From IMG/VR virus record IMGVR_UViG_3300032241_003428, positions 1 through 20,734 of that record: a stretch of DNA of 20,734 nt. One strand, 5' to 3'. Position numbers and translations under genes: made by a program. Source of the DNA: a virus. The notes beneath the pieces are model-generated. The model had not been told where the DNA came from and did no database searches. It worked only from the letters and a program-made list of their open reading frames with translations. Positions 6,681-12,867 of this stretch are shown in pieces (positions within the stretch are counted from its first letter, which is position 1; each line of letters begins with the position of its first letter).

Positions 6681-8014
6681 ATAATGATGGCCCCCTTCCC
6701 GCCTCCCCAGGTGTTCTTCGTGGAACCAGCATGCAGCGCGAGGGCCTTGGCCCAGAACCGGTCGCAATGGGAATCCTCGCCATCGCCCACAAAACGGATG
6801 TTCCCGGCCGCCGTGGTTTCCTTTTTGATGCCGCGAAGATCAGCGCGCAGCTTTTCATCCTTATTGTAACGCAGCCGACGATCTTCATGCGCCGCCCGGA
6901 GCGGGAAGGCCAGTTCCTCTTTCACCGTACCGGTGAAGCGGACGGCTTCGACCTTGGAACCAAAATCGCGCACAGCCTCTTCGGCGAGTTGCATGCCCAG
7001 GCCGGTGGAATCCAGGCAGCCGCGTTTCATCTGCGGCAGCCGCAACAGCCGGTAGAGTTCAAACTTTTGCTCGGCAAAGGTTTTGTTCTGCATCTCCAAC
7101 CGATGGCGCTCAACCATGACATCGCCAACCTTTTCCTCGACATCGATCACCGACAAATGTTTCGTGCGAGCGACGTCATAGCCGAGGTAGAGCGGGTTGG
7201 TGCATTTTTCCAGATAGGCAAAATCCTTTTTGGCGGTGTCGTCCTCGCAGGCGGTGATCATCTCGTAGGTGATGAACGCCGACGATTCATCCGCCGGGAT
7301 GCAGCAATACTCCTGGAGCCACTGCTCCTCGTCGATGCACTCGCGACGGATGCGCGCCAGAAAATCCGCGCGCGATTCGGTTTCCCCGGAGGCCGCATTG
7401 ATTTTTTCCACGATGCCTTCGTCCACGGCTTTCTGGATCGGGACGGAATGCAGTGACCAACCCATCGGGTTATTGCGCTCGCGGATGTCGGTGATGATGG
7501 AATTGAAAAGGCTGCCGACGCCGCGATGCGTGGAGATGATCACGAACTGGCCGCCCCATTGCGTGGCCGGCTTGCCGATGGCGAAAGCCTCGCGCTGAAA
7601 TTCCATCTTGCGCAGCGCAAACTCATCGATCTTCACATGGCCGGTTTTACCGGCGAGCGCATCCGGGTTGGCGCTGACCACGCTGATCGTGCGGCCGTTG
7701 GCGAAGCGTAGGACGTAGGCGGTGAGATTTTTATCCGAATCAATCAGCACCTCGCCCAAATCCTCGGCAGCATATTTCAGAACTTTTGCCCACCGCTTGC
7801 AATACAGAAGGTATTGCTTGGCCTGAGTCTCGTCACGCGAGCTGACCCAGACATCCAGGCGCGCATCTTTCGGCGCGACCTTGCGGACGGAATCATAACT
7901 ATCGGCATAACTGAATCCGATCTGCCGGGACTTCTCCACGATCTTGAGCCGCGAGTCATCCTTGATCCAGGCAACCTGGAACGGCATGAAATATTTTTCA
8001 GCGGGATTCCTCAC
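6677..8014 (-). CDS. Terminase large subunit, Mu gp28-like
   Basis: This is the DNA-packaging motor and nuclease. I choose GTG 8014-8012, which overlaps the small-terminase TGA (GTGA) and has AGGAG upstream, giving 445 residues. The alternative is ATG at 7987. The open frame extends much further upstream but there overlaps another gene and has low-quality, Arg/Gly-rich translation. ATPase motifs: Walker A-like VEKSRQIGFSYA (about 26-37), Walker B HVKIDEF (126-132), coupling motif IISTH (159-163). Nuclease-domain acidic residues: D280 in YLGYDVART, D335 in CLDSTGLGMQLAE, D418 in GEDSHCDRFWAKA. The DSTGLGMQLAE and SRQIGFS motifs are typical of the Mu gp28 family. Confidence 0.93.
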   Translation of the reverse strand: MRNPAEKYFMPFQVAWIKDDSRLKIVEKSRQIGFSYADSYDSVRKVAPKDARLDVWVSSRDETQAKQYLLYCKRWAKVLKYAAEDLGEVLIDSDKNLTAYVLRFANGRTISVVSANPDALAGKTGHVKIDEFALRKMEFQREAFAIGKPATQWGGQFVIISTHRGVGSLFNSIITDIRERNNPMGWSLHSVPIQKAVDEGIVEKINAASGETESRADFLARIRRECIDEEQWLQEYCCIPADESSAFITYEMITACEDDTAKKDFAYLEKCTNPLYLGYDVARTKHLSVIDVEEKVGDVMVERHRLEMQNKTFAEQKFELYRLLRLPQMKRGCLDSTGLGMQLAEEAVRDFGSKVEAVRFTGTVKEELAFPLRAAHEDRRLRYNKDEKLRADLRGIKKETTAAGNIRFVGDGEDSHCDRFWAKALALHAGSTKNTWGGGKGAIII

Positions 8015-8685
8015 AGCAAATTCAACTCCTGTTCGATGCGATGCAGGGTTTCCTTGGTGATGCCGCCCTTGGAATTCTTGGCCTCGGTCAATGCCTTCTG
8101 CGCCCGGTCGTAGGCATCCGCCTTCTTCTCCAGGAGAACAATCCGACGATCCTCCTGTTTCAACTTTTCCTTCCGCAATCCGACTTTCACTTCCTCCAGC
8201 TTGCCTTTCGTCCGCATGCCCTCGGCCATCAGCAGGACGTTGGCGGCACTGATCGCAAAGTTGCTGACTTGATTCTCTGCCTGCTGGCGCAAGGCTTCCT
8301 CGCCCACGATCCGCACCACGGCATTCGTCAGTTGCGGGTCCAGACCGAGCGAGCCGCAACGATCCTTCGTGGCCGCACTGATGAGGTCCTGGCGTTGCAA
8401 CGCCCGTAGCGTGGTCACCTCGCGCGCCGCCTGGGAGATTTGCGAGAGGAGCGAGACCGGCGGCAGCGATCCATCCGTCGCACCGCCCCGACGTTTCGGG
8501 CAAAGGGCCTGCTGTTCCAACAGCGTGCCAGCAAAGGCCAAGGCCGACCGCAATTGCTCCAATTCCTCGGCGGAAAGATTTTGCAGATAGTGCTCGCCGC
8601 GCAGTTTCTTGCCGCCGGTCATCACGGCGACCACTTCGCGCCAGAAATCGTCCTGCTCCCAGGCGGCTGTTGAATTTGTTTTCAT
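8011..8685 (-). CDS. Probable terminase small subunit (Mu gp27 / DUF3486-like position)
   Basis: This 224-residue, mostly helical protein lies immediately upstream of the large terminase and is coupled to it by GTGA. Residues about 60-125 include helical segments such as SLLSQISQAAREVTTLRAL. Residues about 155-215 form a highly charged helix or coiled coil (EVKVGLRKEKLKQEDRRIVL), ending in ITKETLHRIEQELNLL. A long charged helix followed by a short helix ending just before the large subunit is what I expect of gp27/DUF3486-type small terminases. No clear helix-turn-helix could be fixed by eye. Position supports the call more strongly than sequence. The start is ATG 8685; a nearby ATG at 8689 is in a different frame. 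Confidence 0.7.
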   Translation of the reverse strand: MKTNSTAAWEQDDFWREVVAVMTGGKKLRGEHYLQNLSAEELEQLRSALAFAGTLLEQQALCPKRRGGATDGSLPPVSLLSQISQAAREVTTLRALQRQDLISAATKDRCGSLGLDPQLTNAVVRIVGEEALRQQAENQVSNFAISAANVLLMAEGMRTKGKLEEVKVGLRKEKLKQEDRRIVLLEKKADAYDRAQKALTEAKNSKGGITKETLHRIEQELNLL

Positions 8686-8702
8686 TCATTGGTGGCTGAC
8701 CG

Positions 8703-8960
8703 TTAGGTCTTGCACAGGGATTGCGCGCGGATTTTTCCCTTGGGTGACAGCAGCCAGAGTGTGCCGCTCAAAGGATCGCGCGTGCCGTTGATGTAATTGT
8801 CCTCTTCGAGCTGCGCGATGTATCCGTCCAGATCACCTTCGATGAAAACGGCGGAGAATGCCGAACGGATCGCGAGCTTGATCTCGGTACTGGTGGCGGG
8901 TTCATCGTTCTTGCGCAGCAACGCCCGCAGTACAAATTTTTTGATGTCCTGGTCGATCAT
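8703..8960 (-). CDS. Small winged-helix-like protein, 85 residues
   Basis: The protein begins MIDQDIKKFVLRALLRKND. The order of predicted elements is three helices (IKKFVLRALL, STEIKLAIRSAF, LDGYIAQLEED) followed by a beta-like wing (YINGTRDPLSGTLWLLSPKG). This suggests a winged-helix fold, although no named family is recognised. It overlaps the upstream membrane protein by four bases and is separated from the small-terminase start by 17 bases. In Mu-like phages one or two small genes (gp25/gp26) occupy this place. A structural or regulatory role in packaging would be inference. Confidence 0.75.
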   Translation of the reverse strand: MIDQDIKKFVLRALLRKNDEPATSTEIKLAIRSAFSAVFIEGDLDGYIAQLEEDNYINGTRDPLSGTLWLLSPKGKIRAQSLCKT

Positions 8961-9379
8961 AGTTTTTTGGAATTGACGATGTCGGCGACGATCTTGCCGG
9001 GCAGATCGGAAACGGTTTTTTCGATGCGTTCGAGTTGTTTGTTTTGCAGATCGGTCTGCGCCTTCAGGCCCGCGACCTGGTTGCTGACAATGACGAGGTC
9101 CTTGCGCACGACTTCCACCTGGCGTTCAATGGCTCCGCTGGCTCCGCGTTCCACGCCGCCGATCTTGGAGAAAATATCCCGATGCGTCTGCGAATTGGTC
9201 TCGATATGCTTCTCAAATTCATGACGGTGAACGAAGCTGGCCGCCTCCTTGACTTCCAGCGGCTGCGGCGAAACCTTCACATCGGTTTTTTTCATCAGCG
9301 CGATCAGGGCGATGATGCCGATGGCGGCATTGATGATGATCATCGCCCATTCGCCGTTCGATATTTCAGCAAGCATCAT
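8957..9379 (-). CDS. Membrane-anchored coiled-coil protein (DUF2730- or holin-accessory-like)
   Basis: This 140-residue protein has one transmembrane helix near the N-terminus (about residues 11-29, WAMIIINAAIGIIALIALM), then a charged region and a long predicted coiled coil from about residue 55 (HRHEFEKHIETNSQTHRDIF, later IERQVEVVRKDLVIVSNQV and KQLERIEKTVSDL). The topology fits DUF2730-type proteins found before the terminase genes in Mu-like phages. It would also fit a lysis accessory such as a holin partner or inner-membrane spanin, because the lipase gene lies directly upstream and overlaps it by four bases. The sequence alone does not decide between these. Confidence 0.8.
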   Translation of the reverse strand: MMLAEISNGEWAMIIINAAIGIIALIALMKKTDVKVSPQPLEVKEAASFVHRHEFEKHIETNSQTHRDIFSKIGGVERGASGAIERQVEVVRKDLVIVSNQVAGLKAQTDLQNKQLERIEKTVSDLPGKIVADIVNSKKL

Positions 9380-10125
9380 AAATTTTTAAGTGCGGTTTCG
9401 TAGGCGTTCATGAAGTGTTCGCGGATCAGCACTTCCTCGCGGTAGCGGTAAGCGCCGTAAAGGCCGATGGTATCGGCGATCAATTTTTGCAGCAGCGTGG
9501 GATTGACTTCAAAATCCACCGCGCCCCCAAACAGCGGCGTGAACAACAGGACTTCATAACCGCAATGGCGGTAACCCATCAGCCATCCGGGCGTGCGCGG
9601 GATGAGGTCGTTTTGATTAATGACGCGGATCGTCAGTTGTTTTAATCCAGGCATCGCGTCATACATGGCGGCGAATGCCGCATTGCCGACGCGGGGTTGA
9701 CCAAAGGTGATGACCTGGGAAACGGGAATGCCCTGGCGGCGGAATTCCATGGCGCACAGGATCGCCAGCGCGCCGCCAAGCGAATGCCCGGTGAGCCAAA
9801 CCTTGGCCTGGCTATTCATGGCCAGCAGCGTCTTGACGTTGGTGATGACCGCCACGGCTATGGCCTCAAAGTCTTCCTTGAAGCCAAGATGAACATGCAC
9901 TTCTTCGCCACCGCTCAATGTGATCAGCCGGGTCATCCCGAACTTCGCATCCTGGACAAAGTCACGCGGGTTTTTGCTGCCGCGAAAGGCCACGATGATA
10001 TTGCCATTGTCATCGAGCGTGACGAGGGCGGCGGCGTTCGTGGCGCGGTCGGTGATCGTCGGCGCGTCATACGCTTTGGCCGACCAGCCGGCCAGGGCAC
10101 GAAGGAGTTGGAAAGTGAATGCCAT
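9376..10125 (-). CDS. Class 3 lipase family hydrolase, possible phage lysis enzyme
   Basis: This 249-residue alpha/beta-hydrolase matches the class 3 (fungal-type) lipase family, which hydrolyses acyl esters of glycerides. The nucleophile elbow GHSLGGA puts the catalytic serine at residue 115. The oxyanion strand IIVAFRGS (43-50) precedes it. The probable acid is D173 in VINQNDLIPRTP and the probable base is H237 in EHFMNAY; YRHCGYEV (H187) is the conserved structural segment. No signal peptide is visible, so export would need a holin or lysis. It lies between a lipoprotein gene and the membrane/coiled-coil gene, where an endolysin would be expected, and no muramidase or amidase is visible in the window. 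A lysis role is inference; lysogenic conversion or entry are alternatives. Confidence 0.92.
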   Translation of the reverse strand: MAFTFQLLRALAGWSAKAYDAPTITDRATNAAALVTLDDNGNIIVAFRGSKNPRDFVQDAKFGMTRLITLSGGEEVHVHLGFKEDFEAIAVAVITNVKTLLAMNSQAKVWLTGHSLGGALAILCAMEFRRQGIPVSQVITFGQPRVGNAAFAAMYDAMPGLKQLTIRVINQNDLIPRTPGWLMGYRHCGYEVLLFTPLFGGAVDFEVNPTLLQKLIADTIGLYGAYRYREEVLIREHFMNAYETALKNL

Positions 10126-10126
10126 T

Positions 10127-10201
10127 TCAGGACAAGGCGAGAAGTTGGCCCGGCGCGACGTTGCGCGATGTGCGCAATCCCAATCGCGCCGGGCGTTTCA
10201 T
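10127..10201 (-). CDS. Possible 24-codon leader ORF upstream of the lipase
   Basis: The leftward strand has ATG at 10201-10199 and TGA at 10129-10127, ending one base before the lipase ATG (TGA-A-ATG). The peptide is MKRPARLGLRTSRNVAPGQL followed by LALS. The start is preceded by aataaaaaa, nearly the same A-rich sequence found before the capsid, 989-1864 and Gam-like genes, which argues against pure chance. The coding sequence spans the nested inverted repeat at 10148-10194. It may be a leader peptide coupling lipase translation to ribosome passage. A frame this short can easily be open by chance. Confidence 0.35.
   Translation of the reverse strand: MKRPARLGLRTSRNVAPGQLLALS
10148..10194. 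promoter_or_regulatory. Nested inverted repeat in the lipase leader
   Basis: GCCCGGCGCGA (10148-10158) pairs perfectly with TCGCGCCGGGC (10184-10194). Inside it TTGCGC (10161-10166) pairs with GCGCAA (10172-10177) around a 5-base loop. The result is an 11-bp stem, an internal bulge and a 6-bp stem. On the + strand the stem is followed by a T-rich run (gtttcattttttta), so it could stop rightward antisense transcription. On the leftward coding strand no T-run follows, so there it would be a 5'-leader structure 23 bases upstream of the lipase start. Confidence 0.7.
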
Positions 10202-10258
10202 TTTTTTATTAGTATCGTTTGTCACAACGACAAATTTTTAAATAATGGCGGCCAGTGC

Positions 10259-10642
10259 TTATTTGGGCACGACCGGCTGAGTGGTCGGCGCACTGTTCGT
10301 GGAGTTCGCGGCCAGCGTCTCGTAGGCACCGCTGGCTATGTTCTCATCGATGTTCAGGTTCAGCGCACCGCTCTGGCCGAAGCCGAACGTGTTCGCGAAG
10401 TTCGGCGAGGCGACGGTGCCGTTCGTGGTGGTCGGCAGGATCACCACGGCGGAACTGAAGAAACCGAACTTCACTTCCGGCGAGGCCGATTGCGGCTGGT
10501 AATCCACGGCGAGGCCGATGCCGCGTTCCGTGACCGACAGGATTTTACCCTGCGGCTGGTTGAGGATATGCACGCAGCCAGTCGCCAGCGTGGCGACGGA
10601 AACAATGGCGGCGAGCGCGAGGACTTTCATGGTGTTTTTCAT
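10259..10642 (-). CDS. Lipoprotein, 127 residues, first gene of the late/lysis segment
   Basis: The N-terminus is a lipoprotein signal peptide: positive MKNTMK, a hydrophobic core (VLALAAIVSVATL) and the lipobox LATGC with Cys at residue 23. It should be lipidated and held in the outer or inner membrane. The mature part is about 105 residues with beta-like segments (QGKILSVTERGIGLAVDYQP, EVKFGFFSSAVVILP) and a Thr/Pro-rich end. No domain is recognised. A second ATG at codon 5 could also serve. The place upstream of lipase and membrane/coiled-coil genes would suit an outer-membrane spanin component, but the protein is longer and less helical than typical o-spanins, so this is only a possibility. 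Confidence 0.8.
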   Translation of the reverse strand: MKNTMKVLALAAIVSVATLATGCVHILNQPQGKILSVTERGIGLAVDYQPQSASPEVKFGFFSSAVVILPTTTNGTVASPNFANTFGFGQSGALNLNIDENIASGAYETLAANSTNSAPTTQPVVPK

Positions 10643-10865
10643 GGTGTTTAACGGGTGGTTATTTGTTGGTTAACTGCGGTGGAAAGGACCGACGCCAAGG
10701 ACGCGGAGCAAGCGCGCGACACGCCCACCGGAGGATTGCCCAAGGCGTCGGAGAGTTTGAGTTGAACGGAGGTCGCGTAGTTCACGGACGCGACTCTGAC
10801 AGAAGCAGCTAATCTTGTATTGGCGACGGTCGCGGATTACGAAGATTTTTCAGCAGGTCCGCTGG
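10643..10865. other. Non-coding leader upstream of the late lipoprotein, with inverted repeats
   Basis: No convincing gene was found in this stretch. It holds CCGACGCC (10689-10696) matching GGCGTCGG (10744-10751), GTCGCGT (10772-10778) matching ACGCGAC (10788-10794), and a TTAACG-containing near-palindrome at 10648-10662. It lies between the accessory-cassette terminator and the first late gene, so the late leftward promoter is probably here. I could not identify clear -35 and -10 boxes, which would fit a promoter needing a phage activator (as in Mu), but this is inference. Confidence 0.5.
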
Positions 10866-10902
10866 AAAGAAAAACGGAGCGCAAACCGGTATCGCGCTCC
10901 GT
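10866..10902 (-). terminator. Rho-independent terminator of the accessory cassette
   Basis: Read leftward, ACGGAGCGC (complement of 10902-10894) pairs perfectly with GCGCTCCGT (complement of 10882-10874) around an 11-base loop and runs directly into a T-rich tract (complement of 10874-10866). The 9-bp GC-rich stem plus T-tract is a classical intrinsic terminator. It lies 56 bases after the stop codon of the zinc-ribbon gene and separates the cassette from the late genes. Confidence 0.85.
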
Positions 10903-10958
10903 ATGCGGCTACTTAATCATAACGACAGCTAAGGCCGCAAGATTTTTTGGAAAGGGTT

Positions 10959-11357
10959 TTATTCCGCCGCGATATACAAGCACTTGCAAAATTTCTTGTC
11001 GCACTCCGGTAGCGGCAGAGGTGGAGCGGATTCGATTTCTAATTTACGATCCTTCAGCGCAAGGCAGGCTTCGCAATCGTCGCCGGGATTGTTGCAGCCG
11101 AGAATCGATACAAATTCTATTCCTACAAGACGAAACTCGTTGAGCTTGGCTTCGGATGATTTTACAACACCAGCGCGATCCAACGGGAATTTTTGTTTTT
11201 GCATCCAATCGTAAATCGCTTGCGGGTCTTCGAGCAGGAACGGCTGTGAGCAATGAGGACAATCGATGGTCAGGCCGATTCCTTCCTCGGGAAATTTGAC
11301 GTGGCCGGAACAGGCAGGACAGGATTGCTTCAGCAAAATGTCGGCGCTCCCTCTCAT
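10959..11357 (-). CDS. Zinc-ribbon protein with cysteine-rich C-terminal motif
   Basis: This 132-residue protein has an N-terminal zinc ribbon: CPAC (C13, C16) and CPHC (C33, C36) around VKFPEEGIGLTID. The C-terminal part holds C88, C95, C98, C119, C124 and C126 in a pattern GCNNPGDDCEACLALKDRK ... APPLPLPECDKKFCKC. The APPLPLP-C...CxC end resembles the cysteine-rich tail seen in some phage MuF-like or zinc-binding domains, so a second metal site is likely. It starts three bases after the stop of the upstream lipoprotein gene and is followed by a terminator. The function is unknown. It reads as a prophage accessory gene that could be expressed in the lysogen. Confidence 0.8.
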   Translation of the reverse strand: MRGSADILLKQSCPACSGHVKFPEEGIGLTIDCPHCSQPFLLEDPQAIYDWMQKQKFPLDRAGVVKSSEAKLNEFRLVGIEFVSILGCNNPGDDCEACLALKDRKLEIESAPPLPLPECDKKFCKCLYIAAE

Positions 11358-11360
11358 GGA

Positions 11361-11672
11361 TCAGGGTTTGAGTTCGGCGATGAGACTGATGGTGGCATCA
11401 CCGGAGCCGGCGCGTTGGATGTGATACGTCTCGGAATATCGATCTCTTTCCGATGAAACAAATTTCCAGCCATATTGGTTGGCTACGGACAGTGCGCTTT
11501 CCAGTCCCGTAACGGGAATGTTCGTTTGCAATTTATCGACCGAAATAAAAACGTGGGCGTTCGTATAGCCTTCCATCCAGGTGATCTCTGAATCATTTAA
11601 TTTCACCGGATCAACCGGCTTGGAGCAACCGGCCATCAGAGCGGCCACGAAGATGGTAAAGAGAGTCTTCAT
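11361..11672 (-). CDS. Small lipoprotein, 103 residues (accessory cassette)
   Basis: The N-terminus MKTLFTIFVAALMAGC is a short lipoprotein signal with lipobox LMAGC and the acylated Cys at residue 16, followed by SKPVDP. The mature part has an alternating helix/strand pattern (NAHVFISVDKLQTNIPVTGL, ESALSVANQYGWKFVSSERD) and ends with ISLIAELKP. No family is recognised. It is the first gene of a two-gene cassette with the zinc-ribbon gene. Surface lipoproteins in such positions are often expressed from the prophage (for example in superinfection exclusion), but that role is only a possibility. A leftward promoter just upstream could not be fixed. Confidence 0.8.
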   Translation of the reverse strand: MKTLFTIFVAALMAGCSKPVDPVKLNDSEITWMEGYTNAHVFISVDKLQTNIPVTGLESALSVANQYGWKFVSSERDRYSETYHIQRAGSGDATISLIAELKP

Positions 11673-11731
11673 AAAAAGTTATTCACTTGGACAGCCAATG
11701 TCCCACCCTCCTTGCGAGCATCGCAGGACCT

Positions 11732-11956
11732 ATGAAACCTTGGAACGGGATTTGCCCGGTGCAATTGGAACTGGAACTGGAGGAGATCGCCTGCGACTGG
11801 ACAATCTGGCGCAGATTGGAGGCCGCGAAAAAATTCCGGCGCTGGGCGAGACAACTGGAGGTGAGCGCGCACATCATGAGAAATCGGGAGGAGGCTAAGA
11901 AATCCCGCCCGCTCGCTTTGCCAAAACTTGTTCGTCGGAAAGCGGCTTTGAATTAG
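11732..11956 (+). CDS. Possible small rightward gene, 74 residues
   Basis: The frame begins at ATG 11732 with a weak AGGA sequence close upstream (gcaggacct) and ends with TAG at 11954-11956. It overlaps the 3' end of the leftward repressor by 62 bp. The product is helical and charged, with EIACDWTIWRRLEAAKKFRR followed by WARQLEVSAHIM. The translation looks more like a real protein than the frames on the other strand, and third codon positions are mostly G or C. No family is recognised. If expressed it would converge on the repressor transcript. The alternative is non-coding spacer between the repressor and the lipoprotein gene. Confidence 0.45.
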   Translation: MKPWNGICPVQLELELEEIACDWTIWRRLEAAKKFRRWARQLEVSAHIMRNREEAKKSRPLALPKLVRRKAALN

Positions 11957-12359
11957 GTTTGCGATTCAACAGCGCGCGCAGATCGGTTTTGAGGGTCGCC
12001 AGTTCCTGCTCGGCATCCTTGGCGCGCCGTTTCCACAGTTCAAGGTCACCGGTAAGATTTTTATTTTCACCATGGTGTGGCGCTTCCATCAGCACTAGTG
12101 GCCCCGGTGAGTTCGCACGGATGCCGCCTTTATTATCGAACATCGATTCCCCTGCCAGCCCCAAAAGCCAGTCCGTGGAAACGCCGAAGAATTTTGCAAT
12201 TGAAACCAGGTGAACCGATTTAGGCGGCTGTCCCACCAGGTAATTGCCGATGGTGACGTGCGAGACTCCGACCTCCTTACCGAGCTGGTTGGCACTCATT
12301 TCCCCGCGCCTGTACATCACTTCAGAAAGGCGATCCGCAAATTGTAAGTTTTCTTTCAA
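11895..12359 (-). CDS. Phage repressor, XRE-type helix-turn-helix
   Basis: This 154-residue protein probably maintains lysogeny. I chose TTG 12359-12357 because the XRE domain begins almost at once (FADRLSEVMYRRGEMSANQL), and the later ATG codons would cut off its first helix. The recognition region is MSANQLGKEVGVSHVTIGNY (21-40), followed by the typical closing FFGVSTDWLLGL. A flexible middle leads to a predicted coiled coil (about 103-133, LELWKRRAKDAEQELATLKTDL), probably for oligomerisation. No S24-type peptidase domain or Ser/Lys dyad is visible, so RecA-dependent self-cleavage is unlikely. The gene is divergent from the Ner/Cro-like gene, with only 41 bp between starts, the classic lysis-lysogeny switch layout. 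Confidence 0.88.
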   Translation of the reverse strand: MKENLQFADRLSEVMYRRGEMSANQLGKEVGVSHVTIGNYLVGQPPKSVHLVSIAKFFGVSTDWLLGLAGESMFDNKGGIRANSPGPLVLMEAPHHGENKNLTGDLELWKRRAKDAEQELATLKTDLRALLNRKPNSKPLSDEQVLAKRAGGIS

Positions 12360-12413
12360 TTACCTATTGACCGGGTTGTAAGTTTTGTTACAGTCGTTTT
12401 GTGCCTCGTTACA
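12342..12413. promoter_or_regulatory. Divergent early/repressor promoter region with operators
   Basis: A perfect inverted repeat TGTAA-gttttg-TTACA lies at 12377-12392. The 11-mer TTGTAAGTTTT occurs twice in direct orientation (12342-12352 and 12376-12386), and GTTACAAAA (12408-12416) supplies another half-site. For the rightward promoter I see TTGACC (12367-12372), a 16-bp spacer and TACAGT (12389-12394), so transcription should begin close to the GTG at 12401. A weak leftward promoter (TTGTAA at 12413-12408, TGTAAC at 12392-12387) could serve the repressor. The main dyad lies between and over the rightward boxes, as expected for an operator. Confidence 0.65.
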
Positions 12414-12625
12414 AAATCAAACCGACAATACAGACCGGCAGACATGCTGGCAAGAAACTTTCCCAAAGCTTTGCGGCGATAAAGCTCGGTGTTTCACGTG
12501 GTCATTTGAACCGGGTTCTGCATGGTGATCGCGCGAGCCGCCGGCTGCTGGCGGCTTACGAAGACCTGAAAGAGAAGTTTCAAGCCGGCCAGATCGTGAT
12601 CAAAACCAACGGAGGTGCGCGATGA
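12401..12625 (+). CDS. Ner/Cro-like early regulator
   Basis: This 74-residue basic protein starts at GTG 12401, immediately downstream of the early promoter. A helix-turn-helix is visible at about residues 20-42 (LSQSFAAIKLGVSRGHLNRV), followed by LHGDRASRRLLAAYEDLKEK, similar to Cro or small XRE regulators. As first gene of the early operon opposite the repressor, it should act like Mu Ner, turning down repressor and early transcription after induction. It overlaps the next gene by four bases (ATGA), which has a strong Shine-Dalgarno sequence (GGAGGTG). The predicted transcription start coincides with its own GTG, so it may be translated leaderless. Confidence 0.8.
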   Translation: MPRYKIKPTIQTGRHAGKKLSQSFAAIKLGVSRGHLNRVLHGDRASRRLLAAYEDLKEKFQAGQIVIKTNGGAR

Positions 12626-12867
12626 AACTTTTCCTCGCCACCAATGTGCCGGCGATGCCCGCCCAACCGCATGGAGCGATTTTCTACGGCACCGTCCTGA
12701 TCCTGGTCGCACTGGCGGTGTGGCTGATCTCCATTGCCTGTAAAAACTTTTTCGGGATCGCGGATAACGAGATGGACCGCTTCCGCGAGAGACATGAGCG
12801 GGATGCTTACAACAAGGCAACGAAGGTCCTTCCGGACAGGCACCATCAATCAAAGGAGGAAAAATGA
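12622..12867 (+). CDS. Small single-pass membrane protein, 81 residues
   Basis: The protein begins MKLFLATNVPAMPAQPHG and has one transmembrane helix at about residues 19-40 (AIFYGTVLILVALAVWLISI). A charged cytoplasmic-type tail rich in Arg, Glu and His follows (NEMDRFRERHERDAYNKATK). ATG 12622 overlaps the preceding TGA and lies behind GGAGGTGCGCG, a strong Shine-Dalgarno sequence. No family is recognised. A small membrane protein early in the operon could act in host takeover or superinfection exclusion, but nothing in the sequence decides this. Confidence 0.8.
   Translation: MKLFLATNVPAMPAQPHGAIFYGTVLILVALAVWLISIACKNFFGIADNEMDRFRERHERDAYNKATKVLPDRHHQSKEEK

Noticed and set aside
8015-8689. 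N-terminal extension of the terminase frame to an ATG at 8689
   Set aside because: The extension overlaps the probable small terminase, translates to Arg/Gly-rich text, and the GTG at 8014 gives the coupled start and normal gp28-like length.
10820-11143. Rightward 107-codon frame over the terminator and zinc-ribbon gene
   Set aside because: It crosses the terminator hairpin and is antisense to the cysteine-rich gene; the composition is Arg-rich and shadow-like.
11669-11872. Leftward 67-codon frame ending in an ATGA overlap with the accessory lipoprotein
   Set aside because: The overlap fits the operon style, but the translation (many Arg, His, Cys and Pro) looks like a shadow of the rightward frame 11732-11956. 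Not fully excluded.
11673-11894. Possible phage end (Mu-like attachment end) next to the repressor
   Set aside because: I looked for repeated transposase-binding sites and a TG/CA end with short duplication here and in 10643-10865 and saw none.
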